A stretch of 64,000 nucleotides of DNA from the NCBI RefSeq assembly GCF_023204835.1, contig NZ_CP096270.1:2294001-2358000 (forward strand). The letters run 5' to 3'. The position numbers and the translations under genes are program-made. The DNA is from Salinarchaeum laminariae (GTDB lineage Archaea; Halobacteriota; Halobacteria; Halobacteriales; Salinarchaeaceae). The notes beneath the pieces were generated by a model. The model was not told the origin of the DNA. It saw nothing but the letters and a program-made list of their open reading frames with translations, and did no database searches. Shown one piece after another: positions 25,284 through 34,760 of the stretch (positions within the stretch are counted from its first letter, which is position 1; the number at the start of each line of letters is the position of its first letter).

Positions 25284-26615
25284 ATGCCAGTCGTCGGCCT
25301 GGACGACACCGATTCCCGCGAGCGCGGGATGTGTACGACGTACGTCGCTGCGCGAATCGGCGAGCGCCTCGACGACGCGGGCTTCGAGGTTCGCCGACAG
25401 CTGCTGGTCCGGTGCAATCCTGCTGTCGAGCACAAGACGCGCGGCAATGCGGCGCTCGCTCTCCACGTCGAAGCCGGCGAGACGAACGAGGATCGGGCTG
25501 TGGCCGCAGATGCGTGTTTCGAGATCGCTCGGGAGACGATTGCCGACCTCGCTGCGACGACCGGTGGCGACGCAAATCCGGGGCTCGTCGTCGCCGATGC
25601 CGATCCGGCGGAGCTGCCCGACGACGTAGCCGCGTTCACGGAAACCGCCGTACGCGGTCACCACGAACTTGGAGACGCGGTCGCTCTAGCTGACGAGCAC
25701 GGCTTCGAGCACGTTGGCTGGGGGACTGGCCGTGGCCGGATCGGCGCGCTCGCTGCAATCGGCGCCTGGAGCAGCCCGTTCGACGACTGGACCTACGAAC
25801 AGATTGCGTATCGCGAACGTTCCCGCTGGGGTACCGAGCGAGAGGTCGACGTCGAATCCGTTTTCGACGCAGCGGCCCAGAGCCAGCCTGCAGTCTGGGA
25901 CACCGTCGATCGATCGACCGGTACTGCGGTCTGCGTTCCGCGGACGCCCTGTCCCGTTCTCTTTGGAATCCGGGGAGACGACCGCGACCAAATCGCGGAC
26001 GTCGCCGGTGCCATCGAGAGCGAGCCAGTCGATCGCGTCGCTACCTTCATCACGAACCAGGGAACCGACGCACACCTCCGGGACGCCGATCTCCACGAGA
26101 TCGAGGACGATCACGCGTATTGCATCGACGGAACAGTTGCGACAACACCCGAAACGAGAGAAGGCGGGCACGTCTTTCTGACAATCGAAGCTGGGGATGG
26201 AGACGGTGCCGGCACGAGCGATTCCCAGGGAGAGTCAGTTCCCTGCGTTGCATTCGAGCCGACCAAACAGTTCCGCGACCGGGTACGAGCCCTCCGCTCT
26301 GGTGACGTCGTAACGGTCTGTGGCGAAGTGAGCGACGGGACGATGAAACTCGAGAAGTTCGCGATCCGCGATCTGGTGCGCACCGAACTGACGACGCCGA
26401 TCTGTCCTGACTGCGATCGGACGATGGAGAGCGCCGGCGCGGACCAGGGGTATCGGTGCCGGGACTGCAGGACCGATGCACCCGGCAAGATGGAGCGTCC
26501 GATCGATCGGTCGCTCGAAGAGGGGTGGTACGAGGTGCCGCCAGTCGCGCGCCGTCACGTCGCGAAGCCACTGGTCCGTGGTGGGTTCGACGGACCAATC
26601 CACCCCGAGCTGTGA
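25284..26615 (+). CDS. tiaS: tRNA(Ile2) 2-agmatinylcytidine synthetase TiaS
   Basis: The 443-residue enzyme attaches agmatine to C34 of tRNA-Ile(CAU), allowing decoding of AUA only; it is essential and archaea-specific. The N-terminus has VVGLDDTDSRERGMCTTYVA (kinase-like Asp cluster), then RCNPAVEHKTRGNAALAL and the GWGTGRGRIGALAAIG segment. An OB-fold (VVTVCGEVSDGTMKLEKFAIRDL) and a C-terminal zinc ribbon (CPDC...CRDC, about 378-403) complete the TiaS layout. An acidic low-complexity insert lies near residues 300-318. Confidence 0.95.
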   Translation: MPVVGLDDTDSRERGMCTTYVAARIGERLDDAGFEVRRQLLVRCNPAVEHKTRGNAALALHVEAGETNEDRAVAADACFEIARETIADLAATTGGDANPGLVVADADPAELPDDVAAFTETAVRGHHELGDAVALADEHGFEHVGWGTGRGRIGALAAIGAWSSPFDDWTYEQIAYRERSRWGTEREVDVESVFDAAAQSQPAVWDTVDRSTGTAVCVPRTPCPVLFGIRGDDRDQIADVAGAIESEPVDRVATFITNQGTDAHLRDADLHEIEDDHAYCIDGTVATTPETREGGHVFLTIEAGDGDGAGTSDSQGESVPCVAFEPTKQFRDRVRALRSGDVVTVCGEVSDGTMKLEKFAIRDLVRTELTTPICPDCDRTMESAGADQGYRCRDCRTDAPGKMERPIDRSLEEGWYEVPPVARRHVAKPLVRGGFDGPIHPEL

Positions 26616-26765
26616 CCCGCGGCCCTGGCCGAGGGGCGTCCTCGATCAGGCCACTCTGGCTGGGAGAACCTCCCAGCGCTACGTACCGATCTTCCTGCTC
26701 CGTATCGCTCGCGGAACGCAACCGAGACCGGAAGCAGGATAGTTCCGGAACTGCGACAGTGCGCT

Positions 26766-27572
26766 ATGACTGACGTAGCGACGCGGCTGGACGTCGCCCG
26801 CTCCGCAGCCGAGGCCGGCGGGGAGCGAGCGCTCGAGGATTTCCGGCGAGACATTCTGATCGAGACCAAAGATGGACCGACCGACTTCGTCACTGAGGCC
26901 GATCGCGCCGCCCAGCGAGCGGTAGTCTCGGAGATCCGTGACTCGTTCCCCGACGATCCGATCGTCGGCGAAGAGGACGAGACGCCGAGCACGGTCCCGG
27001 AGACCGGGCCCGCCTGGGTGATCGACCCAATCGACGGCACGGCAAACTACGTTCGCGGCGTGCACAACTGGACGACTGCCGTCGCAGCTGTCGTGGACGG
27101 CGAACCGGTCGCGGCCGCCGTCGTTGCGCCTGCACTCGACGACGTCTACGCCGCCGGAGCCGAGGGAACCACCCGAAACGGAGAGCCGATCTACGTCTCG
27201 GAGACGACGGATCCAGAGGCTGCAGCCGCGTGCCCGACGCTCTGGTGGTCCCGAGAGCGACGCGACGAGTTCGCTGCGATCGCTGGCGCGGTCGTGAACA
27301 CGTTCGCGGACTGTCGGCGGATCGGCTCCGCCCAGTACGAACTCGCGCTCGTCGCTGACGGTGCCCTCGACGCCACGCTCGCGAACGTCGACGCGCATCC
27401 CTGGGACACGATCGCCGGCACTCACCTCGTGCGACAGGCGGGCGGACGGGTCACCGACGTCGACGGCGAGCGCTGGCGGCACGACGCTCGCGGGATCGTC
27501 GCAACGAGCGGCGAACTCCACGAGGAGGCGCTGAACGTGACGCGAGCGGGAGACCGCGTGACAGGGAACTAG
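26766..27572 (+). CDS. inositol monophosphatase family phosphatase
   Basis: The 268-residue enzyme has the metal-binding signature of the family: GEEDE with Glu69, DPIDGTANYVRGV with Asp87 and Asp90, and the C-terminal VDAHPWDTIAGTHLVRQAGG with the third Asp. In archaea such enzymes act on inositol phosphate or fructose 1,6-bisphosphate; the sequence alone does not decide. It follows tiaS in the same direction after 150 bases with no gene. Confidence 0.92.
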   Translation: MTDVATRLDVARSAAEAGGERALEDFRRDILIETKDGPTDFVTEADRAAQRAVVSEIRDSFPDDPIVGEEDETPSTVPETGPAWVIDPIDGTANYVRGVHNWTTAVAAVVDGEPVAAAVVAPALDDVYAAGAEGTTRNGEPIYVSETTDPEAAAACPTLWWSRERRDEFAAIAGAVVNTFADCRRIGSAQYELALVADGALDATLANVDAHPWDTIAGTHLVRQAGGRVTDVDGERWRHDARGIVATSGELHEEALNVTRAGDRVTGN

Positions 27573-27628
27573 CCGATAGCCGGGGCGGACTGCGTTGCAG
27601 CGAACGGTCCTCGGGAGACCTCCAGCGT

Positions 27629-28846
27629 CTACAGCGTCTTCAGACCGCTCCCCGTCAGCGCGACGACCACGTCCTCGTCGGGTCCGACGAGCCCCTCGTC
27701 GCGGAACGCACGCAGTGCAGCGGGACCGACGGCGCACGTCGGTTCGACGTAGAACCCCGACCGGTGAAGCCGATCGAGCGCGATTTCGAGCTGGTTTTCG
27801 CCAATCTCGATGGCCGCGCCGTCCGTGGCCTCGATGGCTTCGACGATCTGATCTTTTCGCGGGGGATCCCGAATCTGGATCCCATCGGCCAGTTCGTTGT
27901 CCGGGAGGGGCGAGTCGTCGTCACCGATCGAGATGCCGAGTCCGCCGCCTGTTCTCGGACCGTCGGATGGCGCCGCGGTCTCTTCGTCGGCATCTGCCTC
28001 CTCTGCCGGATCGATCTCGATGCCGTCGAGTGCGTCCACGATCGGGGCGTACCCTCGGGCCTGCGCGACCAGCATCCGTGGCAGCCGATCGATCATTCCA
28101 GCGTCGTAGAGCGCTTTGAACCCTCTGTAGGCACCGAGGCTGAGCGTGCCGTTACCCGTCGGGAGCACCACTGAGTCCGGCACCGACCAGTCCCGTTGTG
28201 CAGCGACCTCGAACGCGAACGTCATCGTTCCAGCGAGGAAGGCAGGGTTCCAGGCGTGGCTGGCGTACCACGCATCGCCACGTTCGACTGCGTCGATGCA
28301 GGCGTCGCTCACGTCCTCTCGCGTGCCCTCGACGCGCACGGGTTTCGCACCAGCGCGTTGAATCGCCATCAACTTCGATTGTGGAAGCTCCGCAGGGACG
28401 TAGATCTCGGCGTCGACGTCGGCGCGGGCGGCGTAGGTAGCGATCGACGCGCCCGCATTGCCCGAGGAGTCCTCGACGATCGTGTCGACGCCGATCTCCG
28501 CTGCGCGGGAGAGCGTCGTCGTCGCGCCGCGATCTTTGAAACTGCCCGTGGGGAACACGTACTCGAGTTTGAACTGTGCGTCCCACGTCTCGGAGCCGAC
28601 GAGCGGGGTAAATCCTTCGCCGAGACTTACCTGTTGGCTGATCGGCAGGAACTCGAAGAAGGCCCAGAGCCCACGGCGCGTGTCGAGTCGAGAGAACGGC
28701 GGTGGCGAGCCGTCCGGAATCGGATTCTCCGCGTAATCCAGCGGGCCGCCACAGGAGCAGCGCCACGGTTCGTCGGCACCGGCGTCGTACGTCACACCAC
28801 AGTCGGCGCACTCGAGGTCCGTGGGCGTCGCGTCGTCGACCGGCAT
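27629..28846 (-). CDS. threonine synthase-like PLP enzyme
   Basis: The 405-residue protein starts with a rubredoxin-like zinc knuckle (Cys13, Cys16, Cys30, Cys32), then the PLP lyase fold: PTGSFKDRGATT with PLP Lys104, EDSSGNAGASIATYAA, and VVLPTGNGTLSLGAYRGF phosphate loop. C-terminal CAVGPAALRAF completes a threonine synthase-type enzyme (phosphohomoserine to threonine). An acidic/Gly insert at about 270-315 is not seen in core family members. Its ATG overlaps by one base the stop of the upstream deacylase gene, so they form an operon. As the insert and partner are unusual, a different beta-replacement substrate is possible. Confidence 0.8.
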   Translation of the reverse strand: MPVDDATPTDLECADCGVTYDAGADEPWRCSCGGPLDYAENPIPDGSPPPFSRLDTRRGLWAFFEFLPISQQVSLGEGFTPLVGSETWDAQFKLEYVFPTGSFKDRGATTTLSRAAEIGVDTIVEDSSGNAGASIATYAARADVDAEIYVPAELPQSKLMAIQRAGAKPVRVEGTREDVSDACIDAVERGDAWYASHAWNPAFLAGTMTFAFEVAAQRDWSVPDSVVLPTGNGTLSLGAYRGFKALYDAGMIDRLPRMLVAQARGYAPIVDALDGIEIDPAEEADADEETAAPSDGPRTGGGLGISIGDDDSPLPDNELADGIQIRDPPRKDQIVEAIEATDGAAIEIGENQLEIALDRLHRSGFYVEPTCAVGPAALRAFRDEGLVGPDEDVVVALTGSGLKTL

Positions 28847-29802
28847 CAGTACTGGTCGACCTCCGTGCCGATCGAGCAGACGTACTCGCCGGTCGCTACC
28901 TGTGGGAGTCGACGGGTGCGCCAGCAGATTCCCTGTTCGGTCGCCGTCACGGTCTCTTTTTGCTGCCCGAACACGTCGGTCACCGTGAAAATCTCGTCAC
29001 CTGCAGCCACGCGCTCGCCGAGGTCGACGTGCATCGAGACCAGCCCGCCACACGGCGACCCGTACTGTTCGAAACTGCTGGCGCGGATCTGTGCCTCGAT
29101 GTCCACGGTTCCATCGAGGAACCCGTAGTGTCTGAGCACGTTGAACACGCCCTCGACACCGGCCTGGATGGACGTCTCGTCCCAGCCGACGCAGCCGCCG
29201 AGCTCGGGATCGACAGTGGGAACGCCAGCGTCGGGGCCCTCGCGAGCGAGCTGTCCGTCGGGTCCTTTCTGGTCGAGCACGTGGCCACAGCCGAAGGCTT
29301 TCGCGAGTTCGAGACACTGATCGTGGAGCCGGTGGCGGTTGCCACAACGGACACGAACTTCGTCGATCATCCGACTCGTCGACCCCTGGTGGAGATCTAC
29401 GATCAGATCCGCGGAGGACGCGACGTCGAAGGTCGCCGCGGCGATCCGCTCGCTGGACGTACCCTCCGGATCGCCGGGGTACGTCCGGTTCATTTTCGTA
29501 TCGTCGATGGGATTCCGGTGTTCTGCAACCTGGAAGGCGTGGTAGTTGACGATGCCGACGATGAGGATCGTCCCTGCGAGCTCGGTTGGATCGAGCTGGG
29601 GCACGACTCGCTGGAGCACGCCGACGCCGTTCAGTTCGTCGCCGTCGCTGGCCGCCTGCAGATAAAGTGTGTCGCCGTCCTCGGCGCCGTTGATCACGGC
29701 CACGGGGAGGCCAAACTCGCTTCCATCACGTGTCTCGCCGACGACCAGCCGCCCGGTGTCTCGCTCACCCGGTGCGGCCTCCGCCGACCCGAGGGACGTC
29801 AT
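28846..29802 (-). CDS. succinylglutamate desuccinylase/aspartoacylase family (M14-like) deacylase
   Basis: The 318-residue protein matches zinc-dependent AstE/AspA enzymes: QAASDGDELNGVGVLQ (metal-site region), NYHAFQVAEHRNPIDDTKMNR, a VDLHQGS zinc ligand motif (about residue 136) and a C-terminal beta domain. Members remove acyl groups from amino acids or related compounds. It is first in a two-gene operon with the threonine synthase-like enzyme, so the substrate may be an N-acyl amino acid; this is inference. Confidence 0.85.
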   Translation of the reverse strand: MTSLGSAEAAPGERDTGRLVVGETRDGSEFGLPVAVINGAEDGDTLYLQAASDGDELNGVGVLQRVVPQLDPTELAGTILIVGIVNYHAFQVAEHRNPIDDTKMNRTYPGDPEGTSSERIAAATFDVASSADLIVDLHQGSTSRMIDEVRVRCGNRHRLHDQCLELAKAFGCGHVLDQKGPDGQLAREGPDAGVPTVDPELGGCVGWDETSIQAGVEGVFNVLRHYGFLDGTVDIEAQIRASSFEQYGSPCGGLVSMHVDLGERVAAGDEIFTVTDVFGQQKETVTATEQGICWRTRRLPQVATGEYVCSIGTEVDQY

Positions 29803-29937
29803 TGTCCAAGGTGGATACCCCTACCCCCTTTAGCGGTTCGGTTCCAGGGGTTCTCGCAGGATCCACTGGCAGCCGACGCGACTGACGCGCTCGCCGCTGG
29901 GACAACACCTTAGTCACCGGGCTTGGCACGGGGATCT

Positions 29938-31266
29938 ATGGGGACCGACGAGGCCGAGGTCGGGGGACCGATAGACGCCTTCCGGCAGTTTTTCGCGCTC
30001 GAGCGGGACGTCCTCGTGCTCTCGCTCGCGATGTTCGCGTTCAGCCTCGGCTTCCAGATGACGAGCCGATTTCTCCCGGAGTATCTCTCCGTGCTGGGCG
30101 CGAGTGGATTCGTCGTCGGTCTGTTCGGCACCGTCGGCAACGTGGTCTCGGCGGTCTATCCGTATCCAGGTGGTGCGATCTCCGACCGGATCGGATCGCG
30201 GTACGCGCTGACGCTCTTTGGACTGCTCTCGACGCTGGGATTCGTCGTCTGGCTGATCGCCCCCGGGATTGGGCCGATCAGTGTTGTCGGCCTCACGATT
30301 CCCTCCTGGATTTGGATCTTCGTCGGTCTGCTGCTGGCACAGGCCTGGAAGTCGTTCGGCCTGGGTGCGACCTTCGCCGTCGTCAAGCAGGCGACCGAGC
30401 CATCCCGGCTAGCCGCTGGGTTCGCGAGCACCGAGACGTTCCGCAGAACCGCGTTTCTGATCGGGCCCGTGCTCGCGGCGGTCCTGATCGGTCTCCACCC
30501 AGATTTCACGGTCAGTTTCCAGTACGTGCTCGCGGTGGGCATCGTCTTCGGCGTGATCGGTACGCTGGCCCAACACGTGCTCTACGACGCGAGTGAAGAC
30601 TCGATCGGCGATTCCTTCGAGGGCGTCGCACAGCTCCGAGACGATCTCGCAGCGATGCCGGCGCCGCTCCGGCCGTTGTTGATCGGCGACACGCTGGTCC
30701 GGTTCGCGAACGGGATGGTGTACGTCTTCTTCGTGCTCGTCGTTACCGACTTTCTGGCTGTGGGACTCGACTCCATCACGCTCGCGGGAACCACCTTCGA
30801 CCTGAACGTCTCACCGGCGGCCTTCTTCGGCTACCTGCTGGGCGTCGAGATGCTGGTCGCACTGCTCGTCATGGCGCCTGCAGCGAAGATCGCCGAGCGC
30901 GTGGGACTCAAACCCGTCGTCGCGCTCGGATTCGCGGTCTACGCGATCTTCCCGATCGTGCTGATCTACGCGCCCGCCAGCCCGAACGCGCTCCTCGTCG
31001 TGTTCGCGTTCTCCGGCCTGCGATTCGCGGGCCTCCCCTCCCATAAGGCCTTGATCGTCGGTCCGGCGGAAGCTGGTGCCGGGGGCCGCGTGACTGGTGC
31101 GTACTACTTGCTGCGGAACACGATCGTGATCCCCAGTGCGGCGATCGGTGGCGCGCTCTGGGACTTCGTGAGTCCGGAAGTGGCGTTCGTCGTCGCCGCC
31201 GTGATCGGTCTCGTCGGGACTGGCTACTTCCTCGTCTTCGGCGAGGAGTTCGAGGCGTACGCCTGA
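29938..31266 (+). CDS. MFS transporter
   Basis: The 442-residue protein has 12 predicted membrane helices with the MFS motif A-like loop GGAISDRIGSRYALTLFG between helices 2 and 3 and a related loop IAERVGLKPVVALGF between helices 8 and 9. The central loop (YDASEDSIGDSFEGVAQLRDDLAAMPAPLRPL) separates the two halves. Substrate cannot be told. The ATG at 29938 is preferred because the five upstream residues (from 29923) are not needed and lack promoter support. Confidence 0.88.
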   Translation: MGTDEAEVGGPIDAFRQFFALERDVLVLSLAMFAFSLGFQMTSRFLPEYLSVLGASGFVVGLFGTVGNVVSAVYPYPGGAISDRIGSRYALTLFGLLSTLGFVVWLIAPGIGPISVVGLTIPSWIWIFVGLLLAQAWKSFGLGATFAVVKQATEPSRLAAGFASTETFRRTAFLIGPVLAAVLIGLHPDFTVSFQYVLAVGIVFGVIGTLAQHVLYDASEDSIGDSFEGVAQLRDDLAAMPAPLRPLLIGDTLVRFANGMVYVFFVLVVTDFLAVGLDSITLAGTTFDLNVSPAAFFGYLLGVEMLVALLVMAPAAKIAERVGLKPVVALGFAVYAIFPIVLIYAPASPNALLVVFAFSGLRFAGLPSHKALIVGPAEAGAGGRVTGAYYLLRNTIVIPSAAIGGALWDFVSPEVAFVVAAVIGLVGTGYFLVFGEEFEAYA

Positions 31267-31291
31267 GCGCGTTCACGCCAGGCAGCGCCGC

Positions 31292-31804
31292 TCAGAGGTC
31301 GGTTCGCATCTCCACCGCCGGCCCTTCGATGTCCTCGCCGTACTGGAACGTGGTCTCGGCGACGATCTCGTAGCCGTGGTGCTCGTAGAACCCCCGTGCA
31401 TTGAGGGACGCGAGGAGCCCGAGTGAGCCGAGACCGTTTTCGCGTGCCGTGGTTTCGAGGGTCGCGAGTAGCGACGAGCCGACGCCCTCTCCGGCGACGT
31501 CTGGGTCGACGTACACGGCGCGCACGCCACCGTCGACTGGCTCCTCGAGGTACTCGGGCGGGTCGAACCGGACGTCGCTGAACCCGACGACACGGCCTTC
31601 GACCTCGGCGACGTACCGACGACCGTTCTCGGGCTGAACGTCGTCCTCAGTGGCTTCGCCGTCGGAATCGTCTCCCTGAGAAAGGTCCGTCCAGGCGTCG
31701 AGAACCGCCTCGCGGTAGTGCTCTCCAGCGAGTTCGTAGACCGACCGCTCGTGGACGTCGATGATGGCCTCTCGATCTGCCGCTGTCGTAGGTCGGACGT
31801 TCAC
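31292..31804 (-). CDS. GNAT family N-acetyltransferase
   Basis: From GTG 31804 the 170-residue product begins MNVRPTTAADREAIIDVHERSVYEL, typical of GNAT proteins. The acetyl-CoA-binding region is VRAVYVDPDVAGEGVGSSLLATLE (about 100-123, with an RxxGxGxx-like loop) and the C-terminal LGLLASLNARGFYEHHGYEIV is conserved. The GTG is supported by a TATA-like box about 27 bases upstream; the longer ORF start would remove this. Substrate unknown. Confidence 0.85.
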   Translation of the reverse strand: MNVRPTTAADREAIIDVHERSVYELAGEHYREAVLDAWTDLSQGDDSDGEATEDDVQPENGRRYVAEVEGRVVGFSDVRFDPPEYLEEPVDGGVRAVYVDPDVAGEGVGSSLLATLETTARENGLGSLGLLASLNARGFYEHHGYEIVAETTFQYGEDIEGPAVEMRTDL

Positions 31805-31826
31805 GAACTGGCGATCGTGAGTCAGT

Positions 31827-31834
31827 GTAAAAAA
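31827..31834 (-). promoter_or_regulatory. TATA-like box for GNAT gene
   Basis: On the minus strand ttttttac is centred about 27 bases before GTG 31804 and decides that start. Confidence 0.45.
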
Positions 31835-31941
31835 GCTCCCCACGATGTGTGATTTCGCCACATGGCCGGGCGAAGCTGTCTCGACCCACCGAACTGCCGC
31901 AGCCACAGCCATTAGGACCCCGACGATCCTCGCTCTATCCG

Positions 31942-32787
31942 ATGACGACTCCAACTACGGGACTTCCAAGTGGCGACGAGCTGCCGATGGTCGGACAGGG
32001 AACCTGGAACATCGAGGGAGAGGATCTCGAGAACGCACTCCGGGCAGGCCTCGAAGCTGGATACACCCACGTCGACACCGCGGAGGGGTACATGAACGAG
32101 GCGACGATCGGCGACGTCATCGCCGATGCGGACGTCGATCGCGAGGAGCTGTTCCTGACTTCGAAGGTCCTGCCCAAGAACCTCAACTACGAGTCGGTGA
32201 TCGAATCGTGCAAGGAGAGCCTCGAAAAGCTCGGGACCGAGTATCTCGACCTCTATTTGATCCACTGGCCCAACCCCGCGATCTCCGTCCGGGAGACGCT
32301 CCAGGCGATGGCACATCTCAAAGCGGAGGGCCTCGTGCGAAACGTCGGCGTCTCGAACTTCGACACGTACCAGCTCTCGGCAGCGCTGCACGTCTCACCC
32401 GTGGACATCGCGGTGAACCAGATCGAGTTCCACCCATGGCTGCAGCGACCGGAACTCGTCGAACTGTGCCGCGAGAACGACGTGACGATCGAAGCCGCTG
32501 CGCCGCTGGGCCGGACGGAGATTTTCCAGGACGAGGTCCTGCAGGAGATCGGAGAGAAATACGATCGGTCGGTGGCGCAGATCGCGCTGAAGTGGGCCGT
32601 CGACCGCGGCGTGACGGTGCTCCCGAAGTCGACGAGCCCCGATCACGTCCGGGCGAACCTCGATCTGTTCGGCTGGTCGATCGACGAGGCGGATCTCGCG
32701 CGGATCGACGACATCGACCGCGGACAGGCCGTCTACGACGACCGACTGCGCGGTTGGGAGGGCGACGTGTACGGCATTTCACCGTAA
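31942..32787 (+). CDS. aldo/keto reductase
   Basis: The 281-residue TIM-barrel NADPH-dependent oxidoreductase has the catalytic tetrad Asp and Tyr in HVDTAEGYMNE, Lys in FLTSKVLP and His in LYLIHWPNP, plus GVSNFDTYQL and the NADPH-binding VLPKSTSPDHVRANL. It reduces aldehydes or ketones, or acts in 2,5-diketogluconate-type reactions; the physiological substrate is not evident. The upstream 93 bases of open frame overlap the GNAT promoter and are excluded. Confidence 0.92.
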   Translation: MTTPTTGLPSGDELPMVGQGTWNIEGEDLENALRAGLEAGYTHVDTAEGYMNEATIGDVIADADVDREELFLTSKVLPKNLNYESVIESCKESLEKLGTEYLDLYLIHWPNPAISVRETLQAMAHLKAEGLVRNVGVSNFDTYQLSAALHVSPVDIAVNQIEFHPWLQRPELVELCRENDVTIEAAAPLGRTEIFQDEVLQEIGEKYDRSVAQIALKWAVDRGVTVLPKSTSPDHVRANLDLFGWSIDEADLARIDDIDRGQAVYDDRLRGWEGDVYGISP

Positions 32788-32847
32788 CGCCTGCCGCTGG
32801 GGTAGTCGTCTATTCGAGAATGTGAATTAGCTCCGGTGTCTGCGTCG

Positions 32848-33558
32848 TCACCGCTTCCTCGCCCTCAGGCAGAGGAACTGGGGTCGCTTCGATAACTGCT
32901 CGTACTCCTTCGGCGCCGCTTCCCTGAACGTCTCCGTCGGTTCGGGTTCGGAGACGTGCTCGAGCTGGAAGCCTGCAGCCACGAGTTCGTTGAGGATCGA
33001 CTGGAGCGGCCGTGTGTAGTGCGGCGTCTCGACGCCCCAATCCTCGATCTGACGCTCGGTCTCGTAGTACGTCCAGTCCTCGTACTCGCTGGCGTTCCGG
33101 AGTGGGTGTCGGACCGAGATGACGAGGAAACCGCCTTCCTCCAGAATCCGGGCGAACTCCTGAAATGGTGCCTCCAGCGAGGGCAGGTGGTCGAGAACCT
33201 GGGCACAGACGACGCCGTCGAACTCCCCGTCTTCGGCGAAGGGAATGCCCTCAGAGAGGTCGCCCAGGCGAAGCGTCGCTCGGGTCCCGACCAGGTCTCG
33301 GGCCTCCTCGAGCATCGCCTCGCTCAGGTCGACGCCGACGACCGTGGCGCCTCGATCGAGCAGCCACTCGGTGTAGACGCCGCTGCCACAGCCGGCATCG
33401 AGGACCCTCTCACCGCTCACGGTAGGGATGAGGTCTGTCGTCGCGGGGAACTCGAGCTCGGCTTGATGGGGATTGTCCGACCAGTATCCCTCGGCGTAGG
33501 ATGCAGCGATTTCGTCGTAGACGTCCTCGACAGCAGCCGTCTCGTCCTCTTCGTCCAT
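32848..33558 (-). CDS. class I SAM-dependent methyltransferase
   Basis: The 236-residue protein has the Rossmann SAM-binding motif VLDAGCGSGVYTEWLLDRGA followed by VGVDLSEAMLEEAR, and motif region FDGVVCAQVLDHLP. The acceptor is unknown; the segment SVRHPLRNASEYEDWTYYETER suggests a small-molecule or lipid/quinone methyltransferase type. The ATG at 33558 is preferred to the TTG at 33576. The 257 bases upstream to 33815 show no gene. Confidence 0.85.
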   Translation of the reverse strand: MDEEDETAAVEDVYDEIAASYAEGYWSDNPHQAELEFPATTDLIPTVSGERVLDAGCGSGVYTEWLLDRGATVVGVDLSEAMLEEARDLVGTRATLRLGDLSEGIPFAEDGEFDGVVCAQVLDHLPSLEAPFQEFARILEEGGFLVISVRHPLRNASEYEDWTYYETERQIEDWGVETPHYTRPLQSILNELVAAGFQLEHVSEPEPTETFREAAPKEYEQLSKRPQFLCLRARKR

Positions 33559-33815
33559 GACAACCCTCTGGGTCAATCGGAAGGTAATCGTTCCGGACCA
33601 CGGTGTTCGAGTCCCGTGATCGTTGGAAAACGTCGTCGGTGAGCCTCGGTCGTATGAACTCTCGCGACCGGCCGGTTACGACCGTCGGCAAATCGCTCGT
33701 CCCCTCCCCGATGGACGCGTCGCCCAAGCACGCTCCTGTACGGGTCGGGAGAGTATTCCTACTGGTAGCGAAGCGTGGCTGCCCAGGCATTCGGCGAAGC
33801 GTATCGCCGATCCGG

Positions 33816-34598
33816 TCAGTACGAGAAGAGGTCCGCCCCGCCAGTCACGCCGACGACCTGCCCGGTGATGTAACGGGCGTGTTGGCTGGCGAGGAAACAG
33901 ACCAGCGGCGCGACGTCTTCCTCCCGCCCCAGTTTCTGCATCGGCGTGGCCTGTCGGATGCGCTCGAACTGCGGGTTGAACTGTTCGAGTTCCTCGGGGC
34001 TCAGATCCGCCAGCTCGCCGACGACGATGTTCGGGGTGAGAACGTTCGAGGTGATACCATACTTTGCGCCCTCCAGCGCGAGCGCCTTTCCGAAGCCGAT
34101 GAGCCCGGATTTCGTGGCTGCATAGGAGACCTGCGCGAAGCTCCCTCGCCAGCCCGCGATCGAGGACATCGTGACGATGCGGCCCCACTCGCGGGATTTC
34201 ATGTGGGGGTAGACCTCCTTCGTGACGTTGTAGGCACCCGTGAGATTGAGCGCCACGTCGCGGTCCCAGAGGTCGTCGGGGAACTCACCGATCCGCGAGA
34301 CAGCGTCGACGAACCCAGCGTTGTTCACGAGCACGTCGACGCCGTCAGTCTCCGCCTCGATGGATGCGACAGTGGCTCCCACCTCTTCCCGATCGGTGAG
34401 GTCACACTCGACTGCCATTGCCGAACCCGGTTTGTCGGCCTCCACGATCCCATCGACGACTGCCGCTGCACCCTCCTCGTCGACGTCGAGGACGACGACG
34501 TGGGCACCCTCTCCAGCGAGGTGTTCACAGAATTCGCTTCCCAGGCGGCCTGCACCGCCCGTGACTAGGGCAGTCTTGTCTTCGAGTCCGAGATCCAT
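33816..34598 (-). CDS. short-chain dehydrogenase/reductase
   Basis: The 260-residue SDR enzyme has the cofactor motif TGGAGRLGSEF (13-23), NNAGFVDAV, the catalytic Ser region TMSSIAGWRGSF, and YAATK (Tyr/Lys) plus the C-terminal ITGQVVGVTGG. It is a FabG-like oxidoreductase. The 162 bases before the start contain an aaaaactatg promoter-like run on the minus strand. Confidence 0.9.
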   Translation of the reverse strand: MDLGLEDKTALVTGGAGRLGSEFCEHLAGEGAHVVVLDVDEEGAAAVVDGIVEADKPGSAMAVECDLTDREEVGATVASIEAETDGVDVLVNNAGFVDAVSRIGEFPDDLWDRDVALNLTGAYNVTKEVYPHMKSREWGRIVTMSSIAGWRGSFAQVSYAATKSGLIGFGKALALEGAKYGITSNVLTPNIVVGELADLSPEELEQFNPQFERIRQATPMQKLGREEDVAPLVCFLASQHARYITGQVVGVTGGADLFSY

Positions 34599-34760
34599 GG
34601 TCGGTCCATGGAACCAATGGGCATAGTTTTTCGTGAACGATAACGCACGAAACTGCAGTTGTAACTGAACGTGGCTGTAGAGGAGCTGTGAACGGTCGGT
34701 AGATCGAAAAAGACGTTCGAGAACGCTGTTGGGATATTCAGGGCGCGCGTGAGATCGGGG

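Noticed and set aside
33577..33815. Possible gene in the gap between the methyltransferase and SDR genes
   Set aside because: Frames present are extensions of antisense readings; no start with promoter or conserved sequence.
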